From assembly GCA_030278955.1 (NCBI GenBank), contig JAOANR010000005.1, forward strand, positions 5,251,431 through 5,315,430: a stretch of 64,000 nt of DNA, written 5' to 3'. This document shows positions 32,501 through 44,650 of this stretch, one piece after another. Below the pieces are notes generated by a model. The model was not told the DNA's origin, made no database searches, and was given only the letters and a program-made list of their open reading frames with translations. The stretch comes from Hygrophila difformis (Eukaryota > Streptophyta > Magnoliopsida > Lamiales > Acanthaceae). Positions within the stretch are counted from its first letter, which is position 1. The number at the start of each line of letters is the position of its first letter. The position numbers and the translations under genes are program-made.

Positions 32501-33016
32501 TCACGAAGGAAAACCCAACCTAGCTGACTAGAGATCCTAAGATCTAGGTTCAAAGGGACAACCTAACCGCGAGACTAAGTTAAGTCACTGTGGGGGCAAT
32601 CCATCTACTCATTCCTGTCGCGAAACAGTGAGATGATGATAAAGGATAGCAAATAATGCTTTAATGATATTTAATGAGTAAATGTAATACTCCGAAACTT
32701 AAATAATCACCTATGTGAGAGTGAAGAGGGGCCGCTTCAAAGGAGAACCAGAAGGCTTAGTTCTCCTAAACTCTTGCAGAATCAGGCGTGTCCACGGCCA
32801 AAATGGACAAAACAATGAGAACGGAACTAATATAGATATGGTCTATGCGTTTTATTTGTGGGAATCTTACACAAACGGCATGGCAGTTCAAAGACATCAT
32901 GTCTACTGGACAGCCAGTAAGACGAAACAATTAAAACAAGGATAAATTTCAAAGGGACACCTACTTTATCTATGCAGAGATCATGTAACGAATGCTTAAA
33001 ACTATATTCCATTCAT

Positions 33017-33024
33017 GTGGGGGA
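33017..33024 (+). other. Polypurine tract of the Copia element
   Basis: GTGGGGGA lies one base before the 3' LTR start TGTTGG at 33026. Confidence 0.8.
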
Positions 33025-33025
33025 T

Positions 33026-33624
33026 TGTTGGAAATAAATGGGGCTTTTTAAAGGTGTGAATGGGAGTTAATCCCACATTAGTTAGAGAAGATAAAATTCT
33101 CCTTGAGGCATCACGGACCTGATCAACCCGGTTTTGCTTCTTAGGGCTTTAATTATTATTTTTATTTATTTCTTCTCTTTCGAATTTGAATGGAAGCAGC
33201 AGCATTCAAACGGAAAGCTGCAACCTTTGGCAGAGAGTTTCGAATTCAAACAGAAATGTGTGAATTCAAATGAAGAGCAGCGAATTCAAACGGATGGATG
33301 TGTATTCAAACTAATGGTGCGTATTCAAACGAATGGCTGCGTATTCAAACGAATGGTTGTGTCGTTTCATTGAAACAACACAACTCTTAGCCATCTATAA
33401 ATATGCATGCTAGGCTTCATTCCAATTCATTCGAAACACCAACAAACAACAAGCATTTGACAGCAACCATTGTTCCAGTTCGCCAACGTCAGTCCGTTGT
33501 ATCCTGGGAAACAGTTGCGCCGATACACGAGCAATACTGTTTTAAGGAAATCGTTGAATAACGATCCTCGGACTCATCCAAACTGCTTGCGCACTTTCGA
33601 AGTCATATTCCTATTGGGTCAACA
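33026..33624 (+). repeat. 3' LTR of the Copia element (599 bp)
   Basis: Colinear with the 5' LTR, with roughly 20 substitutions and a few indels, including changed units in the U3 tandem repeat. Confidence 0.95.
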
Positions 33625-33895
33625 ATACCAACAGAGTCTATGAATCTTAGTTTTTGTTATACCAACAGTTTTGGTTATTAAAACAAAAAGAAAAAAGAGA
33701 GGGAGTGAGAGGAAGTATAAGGATAAGAAAATTGCTCGGTCCATTAGTCTTCGTCTCGTGGATTTCGATCAAGTTGTTGACTTTAATAGAGTTGCCTTTA
33801 TGTCTTACTCGGGATTTATTTGTTAATTTGTAAAATAAAGTTGATCAGTTTGAGTTTTAACACAATTTATTTAATATTATTGTAAATATATAATA

Positions 33896-34158
33896 CTTCC
33901 TCAGTTTTTTTTTTAAAAAATATTACATTTCTTATTTGCACGTATGCCAATGCATATTTTCAACGATTAATAACTCAAATTTGGTACGATTAAAAATTCT
34001 AAAAATTTGATATTTAAAAACTACAAGATGAGACAAATCCAACAAGATCTCACTTGGCTATATTTTATCTTCTATAACTATAACAAAAGTAGAAGTCAAA
34101 GTGCTACAACGAACAGTTTAAAAAGTTAAAACGTAACACTTAAAAAAACGGAGGGAGT
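33896..34158. mobile_element. Stowaway-type MITE (copy E)
   Basis: Ends CTTCCTCAGTTTTTT and AAAAAAACGGAGGGAG with flanking TA. The body is similar in inverted orientation to copies A and D in the spastin-like gene. Confidence 0.78.
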
Positions 34159-34160
34159 AA

Positions 34161-34512
34161 AAATAATAATCTAAGTTAAGTGTAAGACTTTTTACCATGA
34201 AAATCTGGGTTGCGTATAATAATGAGAGTGAATGATATATGAGTAAAGCAAGTCACTCATAATCATAGCAACAATGTACGTATACAAATTCCATAATTAT
34301 GTGTCCTAATTTTGAAGTAATTTTAGAATGGATAACCTCATGGCATGTCTCAGAAAGTGTGTGTAAATGAGACCAAAATGATACCATAGCAACACATGTT
34401 GATTTGGTTTGTGATATCAATCTTCACTATCAAGTCTGTAACATTTAGAATGACCTCATATCTTTCTACTATGCCGTAAATTAATGTGTAATAATTGCAT
34501 AAATTTAAACCA
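34161..34512. other. AT-rich sequence, nothing supported
   Basis: No repeat ends, coding frames with family resemblance or RNA genes were identified between MITE E and the long-TIR element. Confidence 0.4.
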
Positions 34513-34521
34513 TATATTATA

Positions 34522-36069
34522 GAGGTAATAACTAAAATAGGCCACAAGAATGAGTCATTTCCACTTTTAGGCCACCATATTTTGATTTAGGAAAATAGGC
34601 CATTACAAGGATTTTGAGCCTAAATTTAGGCCATTGGGCTGGAATTCAGGCTACGATGGCCTAAAAATGAAAATGACTCCTTCTAGTGGCCTATTTTAGT
34701 TTTTTTTTCAATTATCGTTTTATTTTATGTAAATAAATAGTACTCATTTTGTGTCATTATTTATGTCCTACTTTTTTTTCTTGTTCCAATATTTTTATTC
34801 ATTTACATTTTGAAAATAATTAAATATTAATCATCAAACCTACCCATCACCTTACATTAATAAATAAATATATTAAACTTTCAAATTAACTGGTGATGGC
34901 GGTATGGGACGAGCTCTGAGGATGGGTTCCATGATACTGATGGCGGACGAGCTACTTTCTATTGGGGTAGCAATGGCTTTGGCGATGTTCTGGCGAGTTT
35001 CGGAAAGTGGTGATCTGACACAGGTTCCGCTCTTGTGTCTATTCTTATAGCATTGGTCCGTGTTTTGTATGCGGCACATCATTACTTTTGGTTCGTTGGT
35101 AATTGGAGCTCTGCACAAGGCCGATGTTGGACTGGGGGTTGAGGAAGGTCCACTGCCAATGTTTTGGATGTAGGGGGACGATTACTTGCACAGTGGAAAA
35201 TATGAAGGGAAATTTCAGAAATTGATAGTTGGCTAGCTTTTCTTTGTTGGGTTTTTTAGGCTTTGGGGTTATAGTTTAAATGTAGTTTCTGTTGTGGCTG
35301 GATTGACAGCCGATTAGCTAGGCTCTGGTGTCTTGATCTAAGAATTGAGTGTATTGTTCTTGTTTGAAAATGAGTAATAATACCTCTTCTTCTCAAAAAA
35401 AAAAAAAATTACCCTCTACTATTAATAATTGCAGTTCACCCCACAACCAAATATCAGTAAATCACACATAAATAAATAAATTAAAATTGTAAACTCATTA
35501 CAATCATATTATATATATTTTTAAGTTACTTTTTTTAACAATAATAATGTGACGAATGGAGTAATATTTGAAATAAAATAAATATTAATTCAAATATATT
35601 ATAAAATAAGTAAAACAAATACATATTCAAATAAATTATGAAGTAAAAAATAAACATGTTTTATTATAAGTAAAACAAACACATATTCAAATAATGGTAA
35701 TGGGTTTGAAAGTTTAATATATGTATTTATTAATGCGATATGATGTGTATATTTGGTAATTAATATTTAATTATTTTTAAAATGGAAATAAAAAAATGTT
35801 GGAACAAGAAAAAATAAAGTAGGACATAAATAATGACACAGAATGAGTATTATTTATTTTAATTAAATTAAATATGAAATAATTCAAAAAAACTAAAATA
35901 GGCCACCAGAAGAGTCATTTCCACTTTTATGCCATCGTAGCCCGAATTCCAACCAAATGACTTAAATTCAGGCCCGAAATCCTTCTAATAGCTATTTTCC
36001 CTAAATTAAAATATGGTGGCCAAAAAATGGAAATGACTCATTCTGATGACCTATTTTAATTATTACCTC
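34522..36069. mobile_element. Long-TIR DNA transposon, Mutator-like by TSD (1,548 bp)
   Basis: The arms 34522-34889 and about 35703-36069 are inverted repeats of ~365 bp, starting GAGGTAATAACTAAAATAGG. Hand alignment gives roughly 85% identity. A perfect 9-bp TSD, TATATTATA, lies at 34513-34521 and 36070-36078, which fits Mutator-like elements. There is no transposase; the loop holds a LINE fragment and AT-rich DNA. Confidence 0.82.
34893..35410 (+). mobile_element. 5'-truncated LINE (L1-type) 3' end
   Basis: About 500 bp of GC-balanced sequence, unlike the AT-rich surroundings, ends AATAATACCTCTTCTTCTC followed by a poly(A) run of about 15 (35396-35410). Plant L1 elements commonly have such a tail. 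It is riddled with stops and has no readable RT or RNase H domain. A processed pseudogene is an alternative. No clear TSD was found. Confidence 0.5.
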
Positions 36070-36093
36070 TATATTATATATGTTTTAATTATA

Positions 36094-36350
36094 CTTCCTC
36101 CGTTTTTCTTTATTTGCTACAGACCCACAGTGTCTGCAGTTCAATACTTATTTTAAATTATTAATAACTCAAGTTCAGTATAAGTAAAAATTTTAAAAAT
36201 TTGATATTTAAAAACTACACGATGAGACGAATCAAATAAGATCTCACTTGGATATATTTTAACTTGTATAACTATAATAAACTTTAAGGAATAATGTATA
36301 TGAATAGTGCAAAAAAACCAAATGGGGGAAATGAAAAAACACGAAGGGAG
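36094..36350. mobile_element. Stowaway-type MITE (copy F)
   Basis: Ends CTTCCTCCGTTTTTC and GAAAAAACACGAAGGGAG with TA on both sides. It lies 16 bp from the right TSD of the long-TIR element. Confidence 0.75.
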
Positions 36351-36549
36351 TATAATGTACGTACGTACAATTTTAAATATTAAGCATTAAATGTACTGAC
36401 TACTTGTACAGTCAAATGTAACTTATATGGCTAGTCAATAAAAAAAATGTTACTTAAATATGGACGTAGGGAGTAATTTATACCAATAAACAATTAACAT
36501 TCCCACATGAAATATGGGCATGTTTAATTCGCTACAAGAAAAACAGGAT

Positions 36550-36890
36550 TTACCGACCGCATTTTGCGGTCGGTAACCAAGAAAAGTGGGTCGTCCTCAC
36601 GGTTACCGACCGCACGCCCGACCAAAGTGACGGTCGGGAATCCCTTGGTAGGGAATTCTGGGCCGACCAAAGGGACGTCGGTCGGTAAACGTACCGACCA
36701 AATTGCCGACCGCGACATGGTCGGCAGATTTACCGACCAAATACCTGACCCAATTTTTGGTCGGTACCCAACTCATGGGACCTCGTGGTCCACCGCTTAC
36801 CGACCGCACATGCGGTCGGTGGTGCGGTCGGTAAATCACCGACCAGTTTGCGGTCTGGGGTGCGGTCAGTACCCAATTGTAGGGTGCACC
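36550..36890. repeat. CACTA left subterminal repeats
   Basis: Many direct and inverted copies of ACCGACCGCA, GCGGTCGGTA and shorter TACCGACCAAA variants. In CACTA elements such motifs are binding sites for the TNPA-type protein. Confidence 0.9.
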
Positions 36891-37256
36891 AGAAATGGCT
36901 GTTTTCATAGCCATCCCTGCTGCATCAGTACCAAAAAATAACACCCTATATGTTTACCAACACCTTCAGCACAATATGGCAATCCATTTCATAAACATCA
37001 ACAATTAAACACATGTCCATGTACAATCACAATTCTACAACTCCTTTCACATTCCAAATTCAATAGAAATTCAAATCGATAATGACAATCCCAAAATGTA
37101 ATTTGAAGTGTGAAAGTCTGAAACGAAAAAATATTAACATAGTCTTGAAACTCTCCACAAAGTATAAACATCTATACGTCTCATAAATAAAAAAAAAGAA
37201 GAATCCCACCAATGAAAATTTAGAAAAGACACTAACCAAGTCTCATCCCTCATCAA

Positions 37257-39057
37257 TCAATGTGCACCTAAACCACCTCCACCCAGGCCGCCTCCAAAGT
37301 CATTTCCATCTCCGTGTCCAGGGGATCGAGGGGCTCTGACTCCTAGCAATCTCTCCACCTGATCGGCCATAGTCTCTTGTCTCTGTGACACTCGCTGAAT
37401 AGTCTCTTTGAGCTGCTGAAACTGCTCCTGTGTCACATAAGTGGAATCACACGGGGGAGCAGTGGTGGAAGAATTGCCTCCGGGCCTAAAAGACTTGGCC
37501 AACGATCCTAAGCCGTACACAGCGTGGCGTCTATCGTGACCACCGGCTACGTAGTAGAAGACATCGTCAGGATCGAAGTCAGGCCCAATCTCAGGGTTCT
37601 GGCTCAAGGTCTGGGTAACTGCATTGAACTCCTCTTATATTTAACATGTGAAATACGTAAAGAACATATTATAGTGACCCAAATTAGTAGATATAGGTAA
37701 TTGTGATATTATGTAGAATTTTTTACCTGCACCCACGCCAACCTATCACGAATCCAATTGTCCTTCTCGTGCCTCCGCGTGTGTGTGTGCTCGTGAACCT
37801 CGTGCAAATGCACGGGCCTTTGCAAATCAGTGGACTGCAAGATTTCAAGGACTACAACTCAAGAGCAAAAATCCACATAAATAATTGACTATTCAATGTA
37901 AATATGTTAAACATACCAATTTATCTTTTGTGGCTAGGAATGTCTTTGATCCCACGGTGTGAGTTGGGAGGGCCGGTGCATCCTCCTGTCCCCGTCGCTT
38001 GTTTAGCTTTCCCCTTTTTGACTTCTTCTTAAATGCTGGGGAATCCCAGATCCGCCGCCAGTTCTCTGCCACCAACTCGTATGCGGGGTAGGGCTTCTTC
38101 TTGCTCCTTGTGTCGAGCGTGTAGTCCTTGTATCTGAAATTTTAATCATGTGAAGTTACATGTGAACCCATTTGATATGCAAACATTTAATTAATTAAAA
38201 CATTAAAATACCGAGCGATATTCTTTTTCTCCCATTCCTTCCTCACAGCTCCTGCGTGCTCCGGCGCCCAACGAGCTACTTTCTGCAGGTTAATATAGAT
38301 CAAGTTAAGTACAAATTCAGAGTATAATCCCAAAACATATTGTGAAACTTATGAAATACCAAAAACTCATTCCAGTAGAAATCTTTCGTCTCTCGAGTGA
38401 CCTTTCCCCAGCTTATCCCATTCATATATGACCGCATGGGATATATGTCTGTGATCTTCCTCACCACAGCGTTTGAGAACTCTATGCTGTCGAATACAAT
38501 GATGATAAACCGATAAAAAAAAAAATATAAACCAAAGTATGTATCGTCAATGGAAATTTGATACGAATGAACTAAGACATAACACTTATACCCCATCGTC
38601 CCTGGGCTCAACGAGCAGCCTATCTCGACCTAACTGGGTGGCTGGAGGCGCCCCCTGTGTAGAACTCGCCGAACCTAGGAATGTACAGAACATTTTAATT
38701 GTAGTAAATAAATAACGTAATATTTTAATTATGAATTACTCGTACCTGGAGTGTGAGGTGGGGGAGTCTCTGGGACCTCAGTCATCGTCCCTGCAGGTGC
38801 ATCCTCGGGCTGTTCCTCTGAACCAGCTTCATTCATTATTGTTCCAGAAACGGTAAATGTAAATACAAACAATAGTATAAAGAACAAATGTAACACAAGT
38901 TGTGATAAATACCCGCGGTCTGGCGCTGAAACGCCTCCCGGGCCGCCCGGAGAGCAGAAGCCAGTCGAGACCCTCTCGCTGGGGTCCCCGAACCCCGCCG
39001 TTGGGACCTTGTCCCACGCGGAGTGCTCGATGACGAGCCACCCCCTTGGCCACTCAT
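37257..39057 (-). CDS. TNPA-like CACTA protein (Ptta/En/Spm transposase family), multi-exon
   Basis: Exons from the start: 38913-39057, 38746-38826, 38592-38674, 38360-~38486, 38212-38282, 37917-38133, 37727-37834, 37257-37631. Start MSGQGGGSSSSTPRG directly follows a TTGCAG acceptor, so a leader intron is likely. Conserved parts are SWGKVTRETKDFYWNEF, RWAPEHAGAVRKEWEKK, the WRRIWDSPAF block with HTVGSKTF, and RDRLAWVQ. The C-terminus has a coiled-coil-like QLKETIQRVSQRQETM and a Gly-rich end. The fourth exon's acceptor could not be placed in phase with the third, so either the model is wrong there or the copy is damaged. Proteins of this type bind the subterminal repeats. Confidence 0.7.
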
Positions 39058-39173
39058 CTGCAAGAGTGTAATATTATTAGAACGTGAAAGAGGATATTAC
39101 ACAAAGAATGTACTTTATTTAAATTTCATTATTTCAATCATTAACATAAAAATATTAATTTGATTGCCACATT

Positions 39174-39330
39174 TTATATTTGAAAGTCATCATCCGAAGT
39201 CTCCTGCGATGGATCATCCGTGCCAGTCTCTTCTGAAGTAGAATCAATGCATATCGAAGATTCTGATTCAATACCCTCGTTGAGTTGTAGATCAACATAT
39301 TGCACCTCACCGTCTGTCAAGGGCTCTCGC
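39174..39330 (-). pseudogene. Out-of-frame C-terminal tail of the CACTA transposase
   Basis: Reads REPLTDGEVQYVDLQLNEGI and then a Ser/Asp/Glu-rich tail ending in TAA at 39174-39176. It is on the same strand but a different frame from the truncated TNP2 coding region, directly downstream of its breakpoint. Confidence 0.55.
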
Positions 39331-40740
39331 ATCGAACCAGGACTGTTTGCCACCCTCTTTTAGCCTAATACATTCGGTCTCTTCCATACATACCGGGCAA
39401 GCCGTTTTCCCATATGTGCTCCAACCAGACAACATAGAATATGATGTGAAGTCCCCAATTGTCCACATCAATGTCGCCTTGAGCTGAAAGTTTTGCTTGG
39501 AATATTTGTCGTATGTTGTGACCCCAACTTCCCACAAATCCAATAGCTCTGCTATCAACGGCTGTAAGTACACATCTATCCCTTGCTTTCGGCTTGATCT
39601 CCCAGGGATTATACATGTTAGGAACATGTATTCATCTTTCATACACATGCCGGACGGGAGATTGTAAGGGGTTATAATAATTGGCCAACAAGAGTACTGT
39701 GAACCTGAATGACCAAATGGTTGGAAACCATCCGTGCATAAGCCCAAACGGACATTCCGTCCCTCAGCAGCAAAAACTGGATGAAGTGTGTCAAAGTGCT
39801 TCCATGCCCTCGAGTCGCATGGATGACACATCTCACCGGAAGACCCATGATCATGTCCAACATACCAAGTCATATGCTCCGCAGTCGTCTCTGAAGCGTA
39901 CAACCTTTTTAATCGATTTGTTAGTGGAAAATAGAACATGTACTTGCGTGCAAGCCGTGAAGTGGAATTTGTTTCCCTAAACCGAGGCCCGTCACAGAAC
40001 TTGCATCTATCTAATGATGCATCGTCGCGCCAATACAACATACAACCTTTAGGACAACAATCTATTTTCTGAACAGGTAGCCCCAACCCCTCGAGTAGCT
40101 TCTTCGCCTCGTAAAAGTTCTTTACCATGGCATTATCCTCAGGAAGTGTATCTATTATGAGTTGGAATAAAGTGTCGAAACACCTCTCAGACAGATTATG
40201 TTCAGCCTTAATATTTAACAACCTAGCAATTGTTGACAATAAAGTCATTTTCTTGCATCCAGGCCACAGATCCTTGTCCGCCGCCTCCAACATACGGTAG
40301 AACATGCTCTCTTGTGCGTTAGGTTCCTCGGGGGGCCTCGGTTCATCACCTTCATCACCTTCATCGGGCGGTGTTGTATTCAAAATACCAAATCCCATAC
40401 CATCGAACACCATTTGTATGTAAGCATCTTCAGTGGTGGGCCTTGAAGAGCTGGCCGTTTCAGGAATCTCTGAACTAGGAGGGTGCTGTGACTCTCCGTG
40501 ACACGTCCACCTTTCATAGTTCAGTACAAATCCATTGCATTGTAGATGATACTTGATGTCATCATCAGGTAGATAACACTTATTCCTACATTGTCTACAC
40601 GGACACCTTAGTTTTCCCTGTGCTCTATCCACGTTTGGGTTTTGATGAGACATAAGTAGGAACAAATCAACTCCACTCTTAAATTCTGATGTCAGTACTC
40701 CCAATTCACGACGGGAGCGGTACATCCAACTCTGGTCCAT
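39307..40740 (-). pseudogene. TNP2-type CACTA transposase, internally deleted
   Basis: Start MDQSWMYRSRRELG follows an acceptor (TTAATGTAG). Residues ~1-85 are the transposase-associated domain with CPCRQCRNK. Residues ~280-465 are the TNP2 domain (EHMTWYVGHDHG; GLCTDGFQPFG; WPIIITPYNLP; DKYSKQNFQLKATLMWTI; CPVCMEET). Right after GGKQSWFD, where relatives continue CHRRFL, the frame runs ten codons to a stop. In another frame just downstream, an acidic tail (EGIESESSICIDSTS to SDDDFQI) ends at 39174-39176 and looks like the true C-terminus. An internal deletion at about 39331 best explains this, making the element non-autonomous. Confidence 0.85.
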
Positions 40741-40744
40741 CACC

Positions 40745-41213
40745 TACATTAATATGTTTTCCTCGTTTTGGTTAATATAGACTAAGTGGATGTTACATGG
40801 TTTGTTCCCTTGCATTAATTCAACGCGTGGAATTAATTTAATTAAAATTTACCCTAAGGTGGATTAGACTAAGTGGATGTTATATGAATATGTTGTCATC
40901 GTATATTTGCCTTTAAATTAAATCAATTTTACCTATAAAAACAAGTGGACATGTTGATTTTAATCCAATCAATCAACTAGATTACGTTCATCCTATACTT
41001 AACATATTTCAATTCAACATCTCCACATTCATTCCGAATATACAATCCATATATATAGCATAATTTAAATACTAAGTTCATCCTATATCATAAACAAACA
41101 CTTGCACAATATGAATACTATAAAAACCAATGATGAGAACAACCCAAAAAATAGTTCAACAAGCCATAAGTTTCTCATACGACATCTAAATTAAGCATAT
41201 CATATATGCAAAT
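40745..41213 (-). other. 5' intron of the CACTA transposase gene (part left of the Athila insertion)
   Basis: AT-rich and without open frames. A matching 5' UTR-like exon lies at about 61557-61770, ending CACCCAAG then GTATTC. The Athila element therefore sits within this intron. Confidence 0.6.
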
Positions 41214-44112
41214 TGAAACTTTTGACAATTTCCGTCCCACGAGCTTTTTCTAAAATACACCAGGTTAGATTTATTACAAGAGAAGAGTTATGATTCACGG
41301 GAAAGGGTTTAGGGATACATCAAGATTGTTAGTCTTTTTATTACTCAAGTGTGGTGCTTTAATTTCAAATGGCGCTGTGGTCCTCCCTGTCATGAAATGT
41401 TGACAAATCTCATGGCATAGCCGGGATAGGTTGACCTTCAGCCTGTCACACTGAGGATCCCCGGCAAGTATGCCATGATACTTCTCATCCATTCTTGCCA
41501 TGAGAGTTCCTGCCATGAAACTTTTGGCAAGTTCCCACTACATGAGTATTTTCCGAAAAATCATGGTCCTGGTTTAGATTTTATTTAATGAAACCAATTT
41601 ATGATGGCGGAGTTGTGATTAGGGATATATTTATAAGTAGTCATGTTTTTATTGCTCGTGTTTAAGAAACTGTGGCCCGAAAGCGCACGGTGTCAAAAAT
41701 TGCAGTAATTTATAGTAAGACCGGATCGTTCACTGGAGGATGTGCGATAGAAGCAGGTCCCACGTCGTTTTACTAGATTTTCCATTCGTATTGCTCAATA
41801 AGTTTGAAAGGTGATTAATAACTACTGACATGAATGTAAATTAGATCTAGAAAGCAGTTGAATTAATCTACAAAGTAAATAAATCTATTCTAGAAAGCGG
41901 ATAAGAATTATTCTAAGAATGCAGTAAACATTATCTACGAAAGCAGGGAAAAGGAGCATTGTGCCAACCGTGAAGTTGAGTCACAATGTGGACAGAAAGG
42001 ACAGGAAGAAAAGAATGAAAATTGGACAAGAGTGAGATACAGCAATATTAAACTTCCATTTTTATACGCAGATCTTTGTTTGGGATAATTCTTTCAGATA
42101 GCTAATTCTCATGCTCTCAATAAGGCTTTCCCTTTAGCAGACAGGTACTTGCAATATGAGTTTACATGTTCTTAAGGCCGCAAATTCTAAGATAACACAG
42201 ATTCGTAACTGCCCTGGCCTGGGTATGTTACTCCATCTGTGGTGGAAAAGCAACACCCGACACATCATTTATTGAAATGCCAAGTACCACTATCATTCTC
42301 CCATGTCACACCCAAAGATTTAAATCAAGCCCTAAACTATCCCTTAACTGTCAATCCTAGTAGCAGTTACACAACTCTCAATACAACCGAGTGACCTCTA
42401 ATGAAAGCGATTAAAAGAAAGCGGTAAAGAAAGCATTTAAAATCCTATCACTCGGAGGTTTTGAAAATCTGACCCTGGTAGTAAAAGACAGCTCCCCATC
42501 AGAATGAAGGAGTATGGATCAAGAATTCCCGGCTCTCAGTGGACCACTAGTGTGTTCACTTCCTTCCGGGTGATTATGAGATACAAACTAATGAAACGAC
42601 CTAATAAATTAGTTCGTTCCGGATGCACTCACTCAGGACTCAAAAGTAGGCTTTGGCAGAAGAAGATAGCGGTTGAAAGAAAACTCAACCCTATCTTGGA
42701 AAATAACCAAGGCCTGAATGATGTTCCTCTAAGATTATTTACTACACTGTATTTGAATCCAAGTGGACCCCATCTCGGTGTAGCACCTAATCTTACATTT
42801 CCATCAACCAGCAATTTTGGAAAATAATGGATTTGAAAATCATTCCCTGTCAGGTACTAAACTCTCAGTTAAAACACAGACCCTTTCAGTCTAGACGAGA
42901 CCTAATCGCTGAATCTGCTTCTTAATTCCCAAAATATAACCCTTGATAGAATATGAATTAGTCATAACTGAAGAATTTATCCCTTACTCAGATCCGGATT
43001 TTATAAAGAGGTTTTTGTTGGAAATTTATAAAGCCATATCTGTTTAAGATCTAGACTTCTATCGTCCAGGGGAAGGATCCCAAAATAATTACAGACCACA
43101 ACAGTACATAATATTATCATGCATAAGGGTATATGGAAGTGTAAAATTAATTGACCCAAAATATAGAAGCGGGTCTAGACAGAAAGTGAAACACAGAATG
43201 GAATGGTCAAGGTACCAAAGTAATGGCAGAATGATCAGGTGGACTGTAAACATCTACTGTCCAATTTCCCAATCACTCGGATGGAGCGAATTTAGACAGT
43301 TTAGACCCTGTAATGGTGGTGTCAACACCAGTTGGGCCTCCACTGTCTGTGAATTCGAATAAAAACCTACATGCTTCCCTTCTATAATGATCATCAGTTG
43401 GCATTGACTGATGCCAACTGACTCCCACTACAGTTTGGAATTTGGGTTTGGAAATTAAGATAACAAAAATAAAACTGTATCTGGATGGAAGTCAGTCGAG
43501 CAGCTATTATAACCCCGGATGGGCGAACCGCCAAGGCTTCCACTGACAGCCATTCAGACCATGCAAAATAACAATTAGTGACTAATACCCAGGATACGAG
43601 CTAGTTATCCATGAGGGAATACCCGCCAACATTATTCTGATGTATTCTTCACTAATGGTTCCGCACAACACACAAAGACAAAATAAACAAGAAACAAAAG
43701 AAGATCCATTGTATGAGAGACATTGGTTTCTCATGCAAGGTTGTGGATCGGATCCACATGTAATGGTCTTAAATAATCCTTCCTACCATAATTAATTACA
43801 GTCCGGATTATCTGTTTAAACCATCAGGATTTGTTTATACAAGAATGTTTTAATGGCAATTGAACAAAGGTCCTTTAATCATGATGATTATTGAAGAGTG
43901 ATTATTGCTAATCTCAATTTTTAATCATTAATGAGTCAAGGGTTCAATCAGTTAAGAAGTGCAAATGGAGAATCAAAATTTGGGCAGCATAACACCCTAT
44001 ATTGCAATTCCAGAATGTTACATCCTAACCCGTGGGGCTATGATGTGAGTGTTGCAATATAAAATAGGGAGAGAATGAAATTTGTTTGAGGTCAAATAGA
44101 GAGAGAAACCCT

Positions 44113-44650
44113 TGTCGCGATATCATAAATTCTGTCGCGGACCGAGATCCGCGACATGGACATCCCGACAAGTCTTTTTAGAATTTTTGGCAGCATAACG
44201 CCTCTTTGTCGCTATGCAAGGTTTTGTTGCGGAACGTGGCTCCGCGACAAGAGTGACATCGCGACAAAGTGTTTTCAGAAAATTCTAAGGCATTTGAACC
44301 TTTGTCGCTATGCATGGAAATTTTGTCGCGGAACGTGGTTCCGCGACAAGGTGTTCCGCGACAAAGTGTTCAAAGATTAAGAAACATGGCATAATTTTTC
44401 TGTCTCGGAATGGGATTTTGTCGCGGAACGTGGCTCCGCGACAAGATGATTCCGCGACAAGAAGCCATGAAGACAAAATGCAAGAGTTTGGCTCCTTTGT
44501 CGCTATGCATGGATAGTTTTGTCGTGGAACGTGGCTCCGCGACAAGGTATTCCGCGACAAAGGGTTTTAAATTTGGAGACAAGTGTCTTGAAACACCTTG
44601 GTCGCGGAACAGCCACTCTGTCGCGGAGCGTGGTTCCGCGCCAGAAGGCG
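44113..44650. repeat. TTGTCGCGGA/TCCGCGACAA palindrome array in the 3' LTR (transcribed part)
   Basis: At least five hairpins with 10-bp arms TTGTCGCGGA and TCCGCGACAA; four have the loop ACGTGGC or ACGTGGT (44224-44250, 44323-44349, 44418-44444, 44519-44545). Single half-sites TTCCGCGACAA and TTTGTCGCTATGCA occur between them. The 5' LTR copy is at 59411-59948. Confidence 0.9.

Larger units (their letters stand above)
27955..33624 (+). mobile_element. Degenerate Ty1/Copia retrotransposon, 5,670 bp
   Basis: Two ~598-bp LTRs starting TGTTGGAAATAAATG and ending GGGTCAACA are flanked by the exact TSD ATACC (27950-27954, 33625-33629). Gag, protease, integrase, RT and RNase H appear in Copia order. 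The polyprotein is broken by two frameshifts and two in-frame stops. LTRs differ by about 3.5-4% on hand comparison, so it is much older than the Athila element. I could not recognise a standard tRNA-Met primer site after the 5' LTR. Confidence 0.95.

Noticed and set aside
34873..35118. 81-codon minus-strand ORF
   Set aside because: It lies across the LINE-like fragment and the arm of the long-TIR element; probably chance.
44113..44650. CGCG motifs as CAMTA (vCGCGb) binding sites
   Set aside because: The flanking bases are T before and A after the core on either strand in most copies, which does not match the consensus.
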